Shown here piece after piece: positions 18,961 through 30,197 of a stretch of DNA of 64,000 nt. The stretch covers positions 1,735,001 to 1,799,000 of the forward strand of contig NZ_CP161920.1 in assembly GCF_040819555.1 (NCBI RefSeq), written 5' to 3'. Both the position numbers and the translations under genes were made by a program. The stretch comes from Nitratireductor sp. GISD-1A_MAKvit. GTDB lineage: Bacteria > Pseudomonadota > Alphaproteobacteria > Rhizobiales > Rhizobiaceae. The notes under the pieces were generated by a model. The model did not search any database. It saw only the letters and a program-made list of their open reading frames with translations, and was not told the DNA's origin. The number at the start of each line of letters is the position of its first letter. Positions within the stretch are counted from its first letter, which is position 1.

Positions 18961-20109
18961 ATGGTGAGCCGCACGGACCGAAGTGCCGTTGCCAACTGGT
19001 GGTGGACCATCGACCGCTGGTTTCTCGGCGCGTTTCTTCTGCTTATGGGGCTGGGCGTTGTTCTTTCCTTTGCTGCCAGCCCGGCTGTGGCGGAGCGCAT
19101 CGGTCTGTCGAGCTTTCACTTTGTGACCCGACAGCTCATCTACATGGTGCCGGCGGTGGCCGTGATGATCGGCGTCTCGTTCCTCAGTCCGCGGCTGGTG
19201 CGGCGTCTCGCCCTCGTGATGCTGGTGGGCGCGCTCGCACTGATGGTGCTGACGCTGTTTGCCGGCATGGAGGTCAAGGGATCGCGTCGCTGGCTGCATA
19301 TTTTCGGCATATCCGTTCAGCCATCGGAGTATCTCAAACCTGCCTTCGTCGTCATTTGCGCTTGGCTATTCCATGAACATGCGCGTCAGCCTGAAATTCC
19401 CGGCAATCTGTTTGCGATGCTTCTGCTTGGACTTGTCATCGCACTTCTTGTCGCGCAGCCCGACCTTGGCCAGACGATGCTGGTTCTGGGCACATGGGGA
19501 GCGATGTTCTTCATTGCGGGCATGCCCTGGCTGTGGATCGCCGTTCTCGGCCTTTTTGGGGCGGGTGGCGCTTTCATGGCCTATACGGTCTTTCCGCACG
19601 TGGCCGATCGCATTGATCGCTTCTTGACGGGAGAAGGCGATACCTATCAGGTGGACATGAGCATTGAAGCGATCACCCGCGGAGGCTGGTTCGGGCGAGG
19701 ACCGGGCGAGGGGACCGTGAAGCGGATTCTTCCCGACAGTCACACCGATTTCGTGTTCGCGGTGGCGGGGGAGGAATTCGGCATCATTCTATGTCTGATC
19801 CTTCTTGGCCTGTTTGCCTTCGTGGTGCTGCGGGGACTGTCCAAGGCGCGTCGCGAAGACGACGATTTCACGCGTTACGCGGTGAGCGGTCTGGTGATCC
19901 TGTTCGGCTTCCAGTCCATCATCAACATGGGCGTGAATGTGCGCATGCTCCCTGCAAAGGGCATGACACTGCCCTTCATTTCCTATGGTGGCTCGTCGCT
20001 GATCGCGATTGCCATTGCCATGGGCTTCGTTCTGGCGCTGACCCGTCGAAAACCTGAAAAACGGCGCCCGGTCGCCTATCCTTCAGGGCGCGAAGCCGTT
20101 ACGGGGTAA
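18961..20109 (+). CDS. ftsW: Septal peptidoglycan glycosyltransferase FtsW
   Basis: This 382-residue SEDS-family membrane protein polymerises glycan at the division site together with FtsI. Around ten membrane segments are visible, with the signature blocks [22 protein letters not shown] and, near the C-terminus, [29 protein letters not shown]. It is placed between murD and murG as in other Rhizobiales. The start follows the murD stop by one base. Confidence 0.95.
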   Translation: MVSRTDRSAVANWWWTIDRWFLGAFLLLMGLGVVLSFAASPAVAERIGLSSFHFVTRQLIYMVPAVAVMIGVSFLSPRLVRRLALVMLVGALALMVLTLFAGMEVKGSRRWLHIFGISVQPSEYLKPAFVVICAWLFHEHARQPEIPGNLFAMLLLGLVIALLVAQPDLGQTMLVLGTWGAMFFIAGMPWLWIAVLGLFGAGGAFMAYTVFPHVADRIDRFLTGEGDTYQVDMSIEAITRGGWFGRGPGEGTVKRILPDSHTDFVFAVAGEEFGIILCLILLGLFAFVVLRGLSKARREDDDFTRYAVSGLVILFGFQSIINMGVNVRMLPAKGMTLPFISYGGSSLIAIAIAMGFVLALTRRKPEKRRPVAYPSGREAVTG

Positions 20110-20111
20110 AC

Positions 20112-21236
20112 ATGACCAAAGGCACTGTACTTCTTGCCGCCGGTGGCACCGGCGGGCACCTCTTTCCGGCCGAAGCCCTTTCTCACGCATTGCGCGTACG
20201 CGGGTGGCAGGTGCACCTGGCAACCGACAGGCGGGCGGCGCGTTTTGCGAGTGCCTTCTCCGAGACGGATACTCACATTGTCGAAAGCGCGACATTCGGA
20301 TCGAAAAACCCGATCGCGCTGCTGAAATCGGCCTGGACAATCTGGCGGGGCGTGAAACAGGCTTCGGTGCTTTTGCAGCGCCTGAAACCGGCTGCGGTTG
20401 TGGGGTTTGGCGGATATCCGACCCTGCCTCCGCTTTATGCCGCCTCGCGCCGCGGGATCCCCGCGCTTTTGCATGAACAGAATGCCGTCATGGGGCGCGC
20501 CAACCGGGCACTTGCAGGCCGGGTGCAGGCCATCGCCGGAGGCTTTTTGCCGGACGAGGGGCCTCTGGCCGACAAGATCGTTGCGACGGGCAATCCTGTG
20601 CGGCCGGCCGTTGTCGAAGCCGCAGGACAGCCCTATCGCAAAGCCGGCGCGCGCGAACCCTTCCGACTGCTCGTCTTCGGTGGAAGCCAGGGAGCGCAGT
20701 TTTTTTCTGAGGCACTTCCTCAGGCAATTGCCGGGCTCTCCGACGAACTGCGCGGTCGTCTCGTGGTGACCCAACAGGCAAGGCCCGAGGATGAGGCCAA
20801 GGTGCGCGCCGCTTATGCCGCGCTGGGGGTTGAAGCGGAGATTGCAACCTTCTTCACCGACATGGCGCGGCGGATTGCCGAAAGCCATCTGGTGATCTCG
20901 CGTTCGGGTGCATCGACCGTTTCGGAGATTGCCGCGATTGGTCGGCCTGCCTTTCTGGTGCCTTACCCGCACGCACTCGATCACGATCAGGCCGCAAATG
21001 CGGCCGCGCTCGAACGAGCAGGTGGGGCGGAGCTCCATGCCCAGTCGACGCTTTCCGTCGAGCGGCTCGTGGAGCTGATCGAGGGTGCCATGTGTGACCC
21101 CGAACGTCTTGCAGGGATGGCGGAAGCAGCACGCGGTGTCGGCAGGCCCGATGCGGCGGAGTTGCTTGCAGACCTGGTTGAGGCTATTGCCTCCGGCCAA
21201 TCCGCAAAAACAGTGAAAGAAGGAAGCCACGCATGA
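20112..21236 (+). CDS. murG: UDP-GlcNAc:lipid I N-acetylglucosaminyltransferase MurG
   Basis: This 374-residue peripheral membrane GT28 enzyme converts lipid I to lipid II. The N-terminal glycine loop [15 protein letters not shown] (about 9-23), the lipid-facing [14 protein letters not shown], the [11 protein letters not shown] segment and the donor-site loop [10 protein letters not shown] are all present. Its stop codon overlaps the murC start as ATGA. Confidence 0.95.
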   Translation: MTKGTVLLAAGGTGGHLFPAEALSHALRVRGWQVHLATDRRAARFASAFSETDTHIVESATFGSKNPIALLKSAWTIWRGVKQASVLLQRLKPAAVVGFGGYPTLPPLYAASRRGIPALLHEQNAVMGRANRALAGRVQAIAGGFLPDEGPLADKIVATGNPVRPAVVEAAGQPYRKAGAREPFRLLVFGGSQGAQFFSEALPQAIAGLSDELRGRLVVTQQARPEDEAKVRAAYAALGVEAEIATFFTDMARRIAESHLVISRSGASTVSEIAAIGRPAFLVPYPHALDHDQAANAAALERAGGAELHAQSTLSVERLVELIEGAMCDPERLAGMAEAARGVGRPDAAELLADLVEAIASGQSAKTVKEGSHA

Positions 21237-22637
21237 AAATGCCGCAGACGATCGGAACCGTGCATTTCGTCGGCATCGGCGGCATCGGCATGAGTGGCAT
21301 CGCCGAGGCGCTGCATACGCTGGGCTACAAGGTGCAGGGTTCGGACCAGGCGGAAAACGCCAATGTGGTGCGCCTGCGCGAGAAGGGCATCGAGGTTTTC
21401 GTCGGACACGCGGCAAACAATCTGGGTGAGGCTGAAGTCATCGTCGTTTCCACGGCTATTCGCAAGGACAATCCCGAGCTCGTGGCCGCGCGCGAAAAGC
21501 ATCTGCCCATCGTGCGCCGTGCAGAAATGCTGGCCGAACTGATGCGGTTTCGCCAGGCGGTTTCCATTGGCGGCACGCATGGCAAGACCACCACCACATC
21601 CATGGTGGCGGCGCTGTTCGATGCGGGCGGGTTCGATCCGACAGTCATCAATGGCGGTATCATCAATGCCTATGGCACCAATGCCCGGATGGGCGATGGC
21701 GACTGGATGGTGGTGGAAGCCGATGAAAGCGATGGCAGCTTTCTCAAGCTTCCTTCCGAGATCGCAGTGATCACCAATATCGACCCCGAGCATCTCGATC
21801 ACTATGGCGATTTCGACAAGTTGCGCGCTGCGTTTCGCCAGTTTGTCGAGAATGTACCGTTCTACGGTTTTGCGGCAATGTGCATCGATCATGCCGAGGT
21901 TCAGGCGCTGGTTAGCCGTATCGAGGACCGCCGGGTTGTCACCTATGGCGAAAATCCGCAGGCGGATGTTCGGTTTGCCAATCACCGGATGGATGGGCCG
22001 GTTTCGGTGTTCGACGTTGTTTTCCGCGACCGCAAGACGGGCGGGGAGGAAAGGCTGGATGGGCTGCGTCTTCCCATGCCGGGCAAGCACAATGTGTCGA
22101 ACGCGACGGCGGCGATTGCCGTGGCTCATGAACTGGGCATCGATCATGACGCAATCCGCGCGGGCCCTCGCTGGGTTCGGCGGCGTGAAGCGTCGCTTCA
22201 CGTTGACGGGCACGTGGAACGGTGTGAGCGTCTTCGATGATTACGGGCATCACCCGGTGGAGATAAGGGCGGTTCTGAAGGCCGCACGCGAAGCCTGCGG
22301 GGGACGGATTCTCGCCATTGCACAACCGCACCGCTATTCACGCCTGCACGACCTCTACGACGATTTCGCAGCATGCTTCAATGAGGCGGACAAGGTATTG
22401 ATCGCCCCGGTTTATGCCGCGGGTGAAGAGCCGATCGAAGGGGTTTCGTCTGAGGCGCTGGTGTCGCGCATCCGCGCCGCCGGCCACCGCGATGTCGCCC
22501 ATATCGAGGGACCGGAAGCGGTGGGGCCGATTGTGCGGGGGTGGGCGCAGGAAGGCGACTTCATCGTCTATCTGGGCGCCGGCAACATCACACAATGGGC
22601 TTATGCGCTTCCCGACGAGCTGGGGGCGGAGGGATGA
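21233..22637 (+). CDS. murC: UDP-MurNAc:L-alanine ligase MurC (frame broken by one extra base)
   Basis: This enzyme adds L-alanine to UDP-MurNAc, the first step of stem-peptide synthesis. N-terminal [17 protein letters not shown] binds the nucleotide sugar, the ATP loop [14 protein letters not shown] lies around 110-123, and [13 protein letters not shown] follows. At about residue 312 the frame is lost in the C run at 22165-22167. Removing one C gives [20 protein letters not shown] followed by [12 protein letters not shown], the expected continuation. The corrected length is 467 residues. The gene is essential, so the break is probably a sequence error. Confidence 0.93.
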
Positions 22638-23596
22638 GCGGGGCGGCTCTGCTTGATCGTCTTGGCGACCGTCTCTCGGGTCTCAGGGGACGTCTGACCC
22701 CGGACGCGGGCATGGACAAGATCACCTGGTTTCGCGCGGGCGGCCCGGCTGATGCGCTTTTCCAGCCTGCCGATGAAGAGGATCTGGCCGCTTTTCTGCA
22801 GGCGGTACCGGAAGACATTCCCGTTACGATGGTGGGGATCGGCTCCAATCTGCTCGTGCGCGAGGGGGGCATTCGCGGTTTTGTGGTGCGGCTTTCGGCC
22901 AAGGGGTTTGGGCAGGCGGAGGCAATTTCGGACACGCGCATTCGCGCCGGTGCGGCCATTCCCGACAAGCGCCTTGCCGCAACCGCCCTTGAAGCCGGTA
23001 TTGGCGGTTTTCACTTTTATCACGGCATACCCGGCGGGCTGGGTGGCGCGCTGCGCATGAATGCGGGCGCCAATGGCGTGGAAACCCAGGATCGGGTTGT
23101 CGAGGTGCGCGCACTCGACCGCAAGGGTGAACTTCACGTGTTCTCGAATGCGGATATGGGATACGCCTATCGGCACTCATCGGTGCCGGGCGATTTGATC
23201 TTCACGTCGGCGGTGATGGAAGGCTACGCGGAAGATCGCGAGACAATCCGCAAAGAGATGGATGCCGTGCAGCATCATCGCGAGACGGTGCAGCCGGTGC
23301 GCGAAAAGACGGGGGGGTCGACCTTCAAGAATCCGCCCGGCACCTCGGCCTGGAAAGAGGTCGACAAGGCGGGTTGTCGCGGACTGACCATCGGCGGAGC
23401 GCAGATGTCTCCGATGCACTGCAATTTCATGATCAACACCGGCACGGCAAGCGGCTACGATCTCGAATATCTGGGCGAGACCGTCCGTGCCAGGGTTCTT
23501 GAGCATTCCGGAATTCGCCTGGAATGGGAGATCAAACGTATCGGTGCGTTCCGAAAGGGGCGTGAGATCGACCCGTTGCTGGGGCAGATGCTCTGA
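22634..23596 (+). CDS. murB: UDP-N-acetylenolpyruvoylglucosamine reductase MurB
   Basis: This 320-residue FAD enzyme reduces UDP-GlcNAc-enolpyruvate to UDP-MurNAc with [20 protein letters not shown], the FAD-binding [20 protein letters not shown] and the catalytic GGSTFKNP block with its serine are visible; EFS-type C-terminal residues follow in [14 protein letters not shown]. It overlaps murC as ATGA and is the last gene before a 311-base gap. Confidence 0.95.
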   Translation: MSGAALLDRLGDRLSGLRGRLTPDAGMDKITWFRAGGPADALFQPADEEDLAAFLQAVPEDIPVTMVGIGSNLLVREGGIRGFVVRLSAKGFGQAEAISDTRIRAGAAIPDKRLAATALEAGIGGFHFYHGIPGGLGGALRMNAGANGVETQDRVVEVRALDRKGELHVFSNADMGYAYRHSSVPGDLIFTSAVMEGYAEDRETIRKEMDAVQHHRETVQPVREKTGGSTFKNPPGTSAWKEVDKAGCRGLTIGGAQMSPMHCNFMINTGTASGYDLEYLGETVRARVLEHSGIRLEWEIKRIGAFRKGREIDPLLGQML

Positions 23597-23907
23597 AGCA
23601 GGCGTTGCCTTTCGACCGGACGGGACAGCGGCAGTCTGAATGTTTTGGGGGAAGGGGGGACCCTTCTGTCAAGTTGCGCGCCTGTGTGGTTTGCGTTCAC
23701 GAAGTGTAAAATTTTCAGAAAATTGAATCCCGGGGAATCTCAGGCTCTTGCCTTGGAATCAAAGCTCTGATTCTTTGGGGCATAAGTAATCACTGATTTG
23801 AGTCGCGGCGTTCGGGTCGGGGGCTTTCCTTTGCAGGGAGGTCTTATTCGGCCAATGCAGCATATTGCCCGAAATTCCGGGCAGCCGGACAAGGGGGTCG
23901 CCGGGAA
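23597..23907. other. 311-base intergenic region between murB and ddl
   Basis: No gene is evident. An imperfect hairpin lies near 23750-23785 (core GAATCA / TGATTC with a 6-base loop, flanked by GCC and GGGC); it lacks a T run and is not a convincing terminator. The stretch 23700-23800 is more AT-rich than the surrounding cluster, so an internal promoter for ddl-ftsQ-ftsA-ftsZ is likely here, though I cannot assign clear boxes. Confidence 0.5.
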
Positions 23908-24834
23908 ATGAAGAGAAAGCACGTTGCCGTCCTGATGGGAGGTTTTTCTTCCGAGCGGCCTGTCAGTCTTTCTTCCGGCGCAGCCTGCGCGGATGCTCTC
24001 GAAGTCGAGGGTTATGCCGTCACGCGGGTGGATGTGGGGCGCGATGTTGCGCGGGTTCTCTCGGAGCTCAACCCGGATGTTGCGTTCAATGCACTCCATG
24101 GCCCCTTTGGCGAGGATGGCGCAATTCAGGGGATTCTGGAATATCTCGATATTCCCTACACGCATTCAGGCGTGCTCGCCTCGGCGCTTGCCATGGACAA
24201 GCAGCTTGCCAAGATCATTGCGCAGTCGCATGGAATTCCGGTGGCCGAGGCGCTGGTGGTGAACCGGTTCGAGCTTGGTGGCGAGCATCCCATGGAGCCG
24301 CCCTACGTTGTGAAGCCGGTCAATGAGGGGTCGAGTTTCGGTGTGGTGATCGTGGCCGAGGGGCAGGGCGCGCCGCCGCAGATCATCGGTTCGCCCGAAT
24401 GGCAGTATGGCGAACGTGTCATGGTGGAGCGCTACATTGCCGGGCGCGAATTCACCTGCACGGTGATGGGGGATCGTGCGCTTGGGATTGCGGAGATCAT
24501 CCCGGTTGGTCATGCCTTCTACGATTATGACTCAAAATATGTTCCAGGCGGCTCAAAACACGAATGCCCGGCAAAAATTTCACCAAATATTTACCAAAAA
24601 ATAGAGACACTGGCGCTTAAGGCACACAAGGCAATCGGCTGTCGGGGCGTTTCCCGGTCCGACTTCCGTTTTGACGATAGCAAGTCCGGAGATGGGGAGC
24701 TTGTCTGGTTGGAGGTGAACACGCAGCCCGGCATGACGCCGACCTCCCTGGTGCCCGAGATCGCCGCTGCGGCGGGAATTGGTTTTGGTGAATTGTTGAG
24801 TTGGATTGTGGAGGACGCCTCGTGTTCTCGCTGA
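23908..24834 (+). CDS. ddl: D-alanine:D-alanine ligase Ddl
   Basis: This 308-residue ATP-grasp ligase makes the D-Ala-D-Ala dipeptide used by MurF. The N-terminal [31 protein letters not shown], the lysine in [13 protein letters not shown] and the magnesium-site block [15 protein letters not shown] are all typical. It has a DdlB-like length and lies before ftsQ, whose GTG start overlaps its last 13 bases. Confidence 0.95.
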   Translation: MKRKHVAVLMGGFSSERPVSLSSGAACADALEVEGYAVTRVDVGRDVARVLSELNPDVAFNALHGPFGEDGAIQGILEYLDIPYTHSGVLASALAMDKQLAKIIAQSHGIPVAEALVVNRFELGGEHPMEPPYVVKPVNEGSSFGVVIVAEGQGAPPQIIGSPEWQYGERVMVERYIAGREFTCTVMGDRALGIAEIIPVGHAFYDYDSKYVPGGSKHECPAKISPNIYQKIETLALKAHKAIGCRGVSRSDFRFDDSKSGDGELVWLEVNTQPGMTPTSLVPEIAAAAGIGFGELLSWIVEDASCSR

Positions 24835-25739
24835 CGTCATCTGAGGCCGGGTCATACCGGAGCCTGGCACGCAGACGCGGCGACGTCGTGCTGCCGCGCT
24901 GGTTGCGCCGGCCGGCCCGGTTTATGCATCGCGTCAATGCAGGCGAGGTGGAAGCGCCGCGCTATGGCGCAAGCATCGCGACAGCGGTTCTGCTGTGCGC
25001 GACGGCCGTGTATGGCACGATTGCCGGTGGGCATCTGCCGCAGGTGGCGCAGAGTGTGAGCGCCCGCACGGGGCTTGCGATTGCACAGGTCAACGTGGTT
25101 GGAAACGAGGAAACCTCCGAGATCGATGTGCTCCAGGAAGTGGGACTGAATGGCTGGACGGCCCTCGTGGGGTTCAATGCGGAAGAGGCGCGGCAGCGTC
25201 TTTCGGATCTGCCCTGGGTCGAGGGCGTGGCCGTGAAGAAGGTTTATCCCGCCACGCTTGAGGTTGACATTGTCGAGAAGAAGCCGTTTGCGATCTGGCA
25301 GCAGGGCAACAGGCTCTCGCTGATCGAGAAGGACGGGTCGGTGATTGCGCCCTTCGATGGAGCGCGGCATGCGGATCTGCCGATGGTGATCGGCGTCGGT
25401 GCGCGCGAGGCGGGGCCCGAGTTCATTGCAAAGGTTGCGCGTCATCCCTCGATTGCCGATGCCGTGCGCGCCTATATCCGCATCGGCGACCGGCGCTGGG
25501 ATCTGCGGTTGAAGAATGGTGTGACGATCAAGCTGCCCGAGCACAGCGAGGAGCTGACGCTGGCGACGCTGGCGGCTCTTGATCGCAAGAACGGACTGCT
25601 TTCGCGCGACATCACCTCGGTGGACATGCGCCTTCCCGACCGCATGGCGATCGGGCTTTCGCAAGAGGCGGCCAAGGCACATCAGGAAAAGATGCGGGAG
25701 CGCTACAAGGCGCGGATCGCGGGCGGGGCACAGATATGA
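24822..25739 (+). CDS. ftsQ: Cell division protein FtsQ
   Basis: This 305-residue bitopic protein links FtsA/FtsZ-associated proteins to FtsL/FtsB. A basic cytoplasmic end of about 50 residues precedes a membrane segment at about 53-70 ([17 protein letters not shown]). The POTRA domain follows ([23 protein letters not shown]), then the beta domain. The start is GTG at 24822, 7 bases after GGAGG and inside the end of ddl. The stop codon overlaps ftsA as ATGA. Confidence 0.9.
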   Translation: MFSLTSSEAGSYRSLARRRGDVVLPRWLRRPARFMHRVNAGEVEAPRYGASIATAVLLCATAVYGTIAGGHLPQVAQSVSARTGLAIAQVNVVGNEETSEIDVLQEVGLNGWTALVGFNAEEARQRLSDLPWVEGVAVKKVYPATLEVDIVEKKPFAIWQQGNRLSLIEKDGSVIAPFDGARHADLPMVIGVGAREAGPEFIAKVARHPSIADAVRAYIRIGDRRWDLRLKNGVTIKLPEHSEELTLATLAALDRKNGLLSRDITSVDMRLPDRMAIGLSQEAAKAHQEKMRERYKARIAGGAQI

Positions 25740-27052
25740 GCTGGCTGTCCGATTCCAAGAAAAGCTCTGCGCGCCGCTCGGGCATCATCACCGTTCTGGA
25801 TGTCGGATCGAGCAAGGTCTGCTGCATCATCGCCAGGCTGATGCCTGCCGAGGAGGGCCGGGCGCTGCGTCATCGAACGCACCGGGTGAAGGTGATCGGC
25901 ATCGGTCACCAGCAGTCGCAGGGTGTCAAATCGGGCGTGATCATCGATCTGGACCGGGCGGAAGAAGCGATCCGGCTGGCGGTCGATGCGGCCGAGCGTA
26001 TGGCAGGTCTCACGGTGGACTCGCTGCTCGTGAACGTTTCTGCCGGGCGGCTGGGAAGCGAGACGGTTTCGGCTTCGATCAGCCTTGGCGGGCATGAGGT
26101 TACGGCCTCCGACATCAATAGGGTTCTTGCAGCGGGCGCACGCGAAGGGCTGGAGAGCCAGCGCGAAGTGGTTCACTCGCTGGCGACGGGGTTCAGCCTT
26201 GACGCGGAACGGGGCGTTCGTGATCCGCGCGGGATGGTCGGCGCGGAACTGGGCGTCGACATGCATATCCTGACCGCGGATGCGGCGCCGTTACGCAATC
26301 TGGAACTGTGCATCAACCGTTCGCATCTTTCCGTCGAGCGCATGGTGGCCACGCCCTATGCAAGCGGTCTGGCCGCGCTGGTGGATGATGAGGCGCAGAT
26401 GGGAGCTGCCTGCATCGACATGGGTGGCGGCACGACCACGATTTCCGTGTTCGCAGAGGGCAAGTTCGTGTGGGCCGATGCTTTGCCTGTTGGCGGAAAC
26501 CACGTGACGATGGACCTGGTGCGGGGGCTTTCGGCCAGGGTGGAAGATGCCGAACGGCTCAAGGTGATGCATGGATCCGCGCTCATGTCTTCGAGCGACG
26601 ATCGGGATATCGTGTCGATCCAGCCGATGGGAGCGGACCCTTCCGAGCAGCCTGTTCAGGTGCCGCGTGCGGTGATGACGCGGATCATACGTGCGCGCAT
26701 CGAAGAGACGCTGGAGATGGCACGCGACAAGCTCAACCGCTCCGGCTATGGCGGCCTTGTCGGGCGCCGCGTGGTTCTGACCGGTGGTGCAAGCCAGCTT
26801 GTGGGGCTGCCCGAGGCGACCCGCAGACTTTTTGGCCGCAATGTGCGGCTGGGACGCCCGCTGGGGGTGGCGGGTCTGCCCGAGGCGGCCAAGGGGGCGG
26901 CATTCTCCGCCTCCGTGGGGCTGTTGATTTATCCGCAGGTAGCGGAATTCGAAAACCGTGGCCGCAGCGGCAAGAGCGGCATATTCACCCGCGCGACCGG
27001 CACTGGTGGCCGGTTTCAGCGCGTCAGCCAGTGGCTGAGAAGCAACTTCTAG
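25736..27052 (+). CDS. ftsA: Cell division protein FtsA
   Basis: This 438-residue actin-like ATPase tethers FtsZ to the membrane. The phosphate-1 loop ITVLDVGSSKVCCIIARL lies at about 15-32, the phosphate-2 loop ACIDMGGGTTTISVF at about 223-237, and the adenosine motif VVLTGGASQLVGLPE at about 345-359. The C-terminus ends in an amphipathic, basic helix (RFQRVSQWLRSNF), the membrane-targeting sequence. A GGGGCGCGCCCC palindrome immediately follows the stop codon. Confidence 0.95.
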   Translation: MSWLSDSKKSSARRSGIITVLDVGSSKVCCIIARLMPAEEGRALRHRTHRVKVIGIGHQQSQGVKSGVIIDLDRAEEAIRLAVDAAERMAGLTVDSLLVNVSAGRLGSETVSASISLGGHEVTASDINRVLAAGAREGLESQREVVHSLATGFSLDAERGVRDPRGMVGAELGVDMHILTADAAPLRNLELCINRSHLSVERMVATPYASGLAALVDDEAQMGAACIDMGGGTTTISVFAEGKFVWADALPVGGNHVTMDLVRGLSARVEDAERLKVMHGSALMSSSDDRDIVSIQPMGADPSEQPVQVPRAVMTRIIRARIEETLEMARDKLNRSGYGGLVGRRVVLTGGASQLVGLPEATRRLFGRNVRLGRPLGVAGLPEAAKGAAFSASVGLLIYPQVAEFENRGRSGKSGIFTRATGTGGRFQRVSQWLRSNF

Positions 27053-27118
27053 CGGGGGCGCGCCCCGAATGACAACCGCGGCGGCGAGGCGGCGGCAAAG
27101 GCGGAAAGGACGAGGACA

Positions 27119-28837
27119 ATGACTATCAATCTGCAGAAGCCGGATATTACCGAGCTGAAGCCACGCATCACCGTGTTCGGTGTCGGGGGCGGGGGCGGCA
27201 ACGCCGTCAACAACATGATCAATGCCGGCCTGCGTGGCGTCGAGTTCGTCGTCGCCAACACGGATGCCCAGGCATTGACGCAGTCCAAGGCGGAGCAGCT
27301 GATCCAGCTCGGTGCCGCCGTGACCGAAGGACTGGGTGCCGGTTCGCAGCCGGAAGTTGGCAAGGCCGCCGCCGAAGAATGCATCGACGAACTGGTCGAG
27401 CACCTGTCCTCCACCCATATGTGCTTCGTCACAGCCGGCATGGGCGGCGGCACCGGAACGGGTGCTGCACCCGTCGTTGCGCGCGCGGCGCGTGAAAAGG
27501 GAATCCTGACCGTCGGTGTTGTCACCAAGCCGTTCCATTTCGAAGGCCAGCGCCGCATGAAAACTGCGGAAGCCGGTATCGAGGAGCTGCAGAAATGCGT
27601 TGACACGCTGATCGTCATTCCCAACCAGAACCTCTTCCGCATCGCCAACGACAAGACCACTTTTGCCGACGCGTTCGCCATGGCCGATCAGGTGCTGTAT
27701 TCGGGCGTCGCATGCATCACCGATCTGATGGTCAAGGAAGGCCTGATCAATCTTGACTTCGCCGACGTTCGTTCGGTGATGCGCGAGATGGGCAAGGCCA
27801 TGATGGGCACGGGCGAGGCTTCGGGCGAGGGCCGTGCGATGGCCGCTGCCGAAGCTGCTATTGCCAATCCTCTGCTCGATGAAAGCTCCATGAAGGGCGC
27901 TCGTGGTCTTCTCATCTCGATCACCGGTGGACGTGACCTCACCCTGTTTGAGGTGGACGAGGCCGCGACCCGCATCCGTGAGGAAGTGGACCCGGATGCC
28001 AACATCATCCTGGGCGCGACCTTCGATGAGGATCTCGAGGGTGTGATCCGTGTTTCGGTGGTTGCCACCGGCATTGACAAGTCCGCAGCCGAAATCTCTT
28101 CTCCGGCAACCGCAACGCGGCCGATCCAGCAGGCACGCCCGGTCGAGGCCCCGAGGCCTGCGGCCACGATTGCCAGCACGAAGCCGCAGGTGGCCGCCCA
28201 GGCCGACCCGGTGGCCGATGCGATTCGTCAGGCTGAGCGTCCTGCGCCCGAAACTGCACCCGCGCCGGCCCCGGCAGCAGCAACCGCTGCCCGCCCGTCC
28301 GTGAACAATGGTGGTTTCCAGCCTCAGAGTTCACTTTTCCGTGGTGCCCAGCCGGTGCAGCCCGCCCCGAAGGCACCCGCTGCGAAGCCGGTTCAGCAGA
28401 TGCAGTCCGAACCTGCGCCCGCACCGGCCGCTCAGTCTGCGCAGCCTGAAATGCCATTCAGCCGCGAGGAAGAGCCACAGCCCGTCGCCGCACCTCGCAT
28501 GCCTCGTGTGGAAGATTTTCCACCGGTGGTGAAGGCAGAGATGGAAGCCAAGACCCAGGAGCATGAAGACCGTGGGCCGATGGGGCTTATCAAGCGCCTG
28601 ACGCATGGGCTTTCACGCCGTGAGGGAGAGCAGGGCCATATCGAGCAGCCGCGCGAGCCGAAGCTGCGCCAGGCTCCGGCCCCGCAGCCACGCCGCGCGC
28701 CGGAGAATGAGGGGCAGCTTTATGCACCGCGCCAGGGCCGACTGGACGAGCATGGACGACTGACGACGCAAACGCGAAATGTGCAGGAAGACGACCACCT
28801 GGAGATTCCCGCGTTCCTTCGCCGGCAAGCAAACTAG
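27119..28837 (+). CDS. ftsZ: Cell division GTPase FtsZ, long form with extended C-terminal linker
   Basis: This 572-residue tubulin-like GTPase forms the Z ring. The N-terminal [13 protein letters not shown] (about 21-33) and the GTP signature [10 protein letters not shown] (109-118) are intact; the catalytic T7 loop with [11 protein letters not shown] lies near residue 210. Residues about 320-540 form a Pro/Ala-rich disordered linker, much longer than in E. coli but usual in Rhizobiales. The C-terminal peptide [15 protein letters not shown] is the FtsA-binding end. AAAGGACGAGGACA precedes the ATG. A strong terminator follows. Confidence 0.96.
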   Translation: MTINLQKPDITELKPRITVFGVGGGGGNAVNNMINAGLRGVEFVVANTDAQALTQSKAEQLIQLGAAVTEGLGAGSQPEVGKAAAEECIDELVEHLSSTHMCFVTAGMGGGTGTGAAPVVARAAREKGILTVGVVTKPFHFEGQRRMKTAEAGIEELQKCVDTLIVIPNQNLFRIANDKTTFADAFAMADQVLYSGVACITDLMVKEGLINLDFADVRSVMREMGKAMMGTGEASGEGRAMAAAEAAIANPLLDESSMKGARGLLISITGGRDLTLFEVDEAATRIREEVDPDANIILGATFDEDLEGVIRVSVVATGIDKSAAEISSPATATRPIQQARPVEAPRPAATIASTKPQVAAQADPVADAIRQAERPAPETAPAPAPAAATAARPSVNNGGFQPQSSLFRGAQPVQPAPKAPAAKPVQQMQSEPAPAPAAQSAQPEMPFSREEEPQPVAAPRMPRVEDFPPVVKAEMEAKTQEHEDRGPMGLIKRLTHGLSRREGEQGHIEQPREPKLRQAPAPQPRRAPENEGQLYAPRQGRLDEHGRLTTQTRNVQEDDHLEIPAFLRRQAN

Positions 28838-28866
28838 GCGTTACAAAATGTAACGAAACGAAATAA

Positions 28867-28892
28867 GGGGGATGCGACGCATCCCCCTTTTT
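28867..28892 (+). terminator. Rho-independent terminator after ftsZ
   Basis: A 9-base perfect stem, GGGGGATGC / GCATCCCCC, with a GAC loop is followed by TTTTTCTT. It closes the dcw transcript 30 bases after the ftsZ stop codon. Confidence 0.9.
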
Positions 28893-28974
28893 CTTAAAAA
28901 ATAGTAAACAATTCAATCTGTTATGCAGGGCTCGCAAATTTCTTATGGCGTAACATCAAGTAAGAAAGCGTGAT

Positions 28975-29003
28975 TTGGACTCTGTATCCGGCAACATTAT
29001 CTT
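28975..29003 (+). promoter_or_regulatory. Predicted promoter of lpxC
   Basis: TTGGAC at 28975-28980 and TATCTT at 28998-29003 are separated by 17 bases, a good match to the housekeeping consensus. It lies between the ftsZ terminator and lpxC, leaving a leader of about 85 bases. Confidence 0.55.
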
Positions 29004-29094
29004 TCGTCCAGTTACAGGTGGGGTGTGGGACGCATTTTGGGGGTGCTGTCCTGAAACTCAGGAACCGCTGGCACCGATTGTGTGCAGGCTGAGA

Positions 29095-30051
29095 ATGCTT
29101 ACGGGGACCATTTTGCTCGAATATCAGACGACTCTCAAATCGCGCTGCTCCCTGTCGGGTATCGGTGTTCACAGCGGAAAGCCCGTCTCCATTCACTTTT
29201 CTCCGGCGGAACCGGACACTGGCATCGTTTTTCAGAGAATCGATGACGAGGGCACGGGGCGTGTGATTCGCGCGCTTGCTTCCGAAGTCTGTCAGACCGA
29301 CCTGTGTACCGCTCTCGGTGACGTGAACGGAGAGTTCGTCGCAACCGTCGAACATCTGATGGCTGCACTTCTTGCCGTTGGTATCGACAACATCGCCATC
29401 GAGATTGATGGCAGCGAGGTTCCCGTTCTTGATGGCAGCGCCATCGGCTTCATGGACGCGTTTGAACAGGCGGGCATCGAAACGCTTGCGGTTAAGCGGC
29501 GCTATATCCGTGTCGTAAAGCCTGTCAGGGTCGACAATGGCGGCTCCTGGGCAGAGTTCAGGCCTTATGACGGCACCCGTTTCGAGGTGGAGATCGATTT
29601 CGAGACGCCGGCAATCGGGCGTCAGGCGCTTGAACTGGATCTGAACGCAGCGAATTTCCGCAAGGATGTGGCGCGTGCGCGCACGTTCGGGTTCATCAAG
29701 GACGTGGAGCGTCTTTGGGCTGCGGGTTATGCGCTCGGTTCTTCGCTCGAGAATTCGGTCGTGATCGGTGATGACCATCAGGTCATCAACATGGAAGGTC
29801 TTCGGTATCCCGACGAGTTCGTCCGGCACAAGATGCTCGATGCGGTGGGAGATCTGGCGCTTGCGGGCGCTCGCTTCATCGGCTGTTTCAGGTCGTATCG
29901 CGGTGGACACCGGCTCAACGCTGCTGCGCTTCGCCATCTTCTGACCGACCGCTCTGCTTACGAGATCGTGGAAACGACACGGAGAGAGCAGGGGCGCCGT
30001 GCCGAGATGGTTGCCGTAAGCGCTCCGGTTTATGCTCCCTGGACGCTCTAA
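29095..30051 (+). CDS. lpxC: UDP-3-O-acyl-N-acetylglucosamine deacetylase LpxC
   Basis: This 318-residue zinc enzyme performs the committed step of lipid A synthesis. Zinc ligands H87 (VEHLMAAL), H245 and D249 (HKMLDAVGD) and the general acid H272 (GGHRLN) have the same spacing as in the E. coli enzyme. ATG at 29095 gives the usual family length; earlier in-frame codons would add a cysteine-rich tail foreign to LpxC and would run into the predicted promoter. The ftsZ-lpxC adjacency is conserved in many proteobacteria. Confidence 0.95.
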   Translation: MLTGTILLEYQTTLKSRCSLSGIGVHSGKPVSIHFSPAEPDTGIVFQRIDDEGTGRVIRALASEVCQTDLCTALGDVNGEFVATVEHLMAALLAVGIDNIAIEIDGSEVPVLDGSAIGFMDAFEQAGIETLAVKRRYIRVVKPVRVDNGGSWAEFRPYDGTRFEVEIDFETPAIGRQALELDLNAANFRKDVARARTFGFIKDVERLWAAGYALGSSLENSVVIGDDHQVINMEGLRYPDEFVRHKMLDAVGDLALAGARFIGCFRSYRGGHRLNAAALRHLLTDRSAYEIVETTRREQGRRAEMVAVSAPVYAPWTL

Positions 30052-30197
30052 AAAGCTCTGCGCTCCCGCGTAGGCACAGGAACTGCCGCTTCACGCGCCA
30101 CAAAATTGTACGATTGGCAGGCAATAGCGTTGCCGCGTAGCGGTCATATGCTCTATGACTGCGTTCCGATATCGATTTCTGTTCTGCGAGAGGCGTA

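Noticed and set aside
20076..21416. A 446-codon minus-strand frame opposite murG
   Set aside because: MurG motifs on the plus strand are complete; the antisense product has the codon pattern of a GC-rich shadow.
23750..23785. Hairpin between murB and ddl as a terminator
   Set aside because: The stem is short and interrupted and is not followed by T residues.
27055..27066. GGGGCGCGCCCC palindrome between ftsA and ftsZ as a terminator
   Set aside because: There is no T run, the loop would be minimal, and ending transcription before ftsZ makes little sense. It may be a chance product of high GC.
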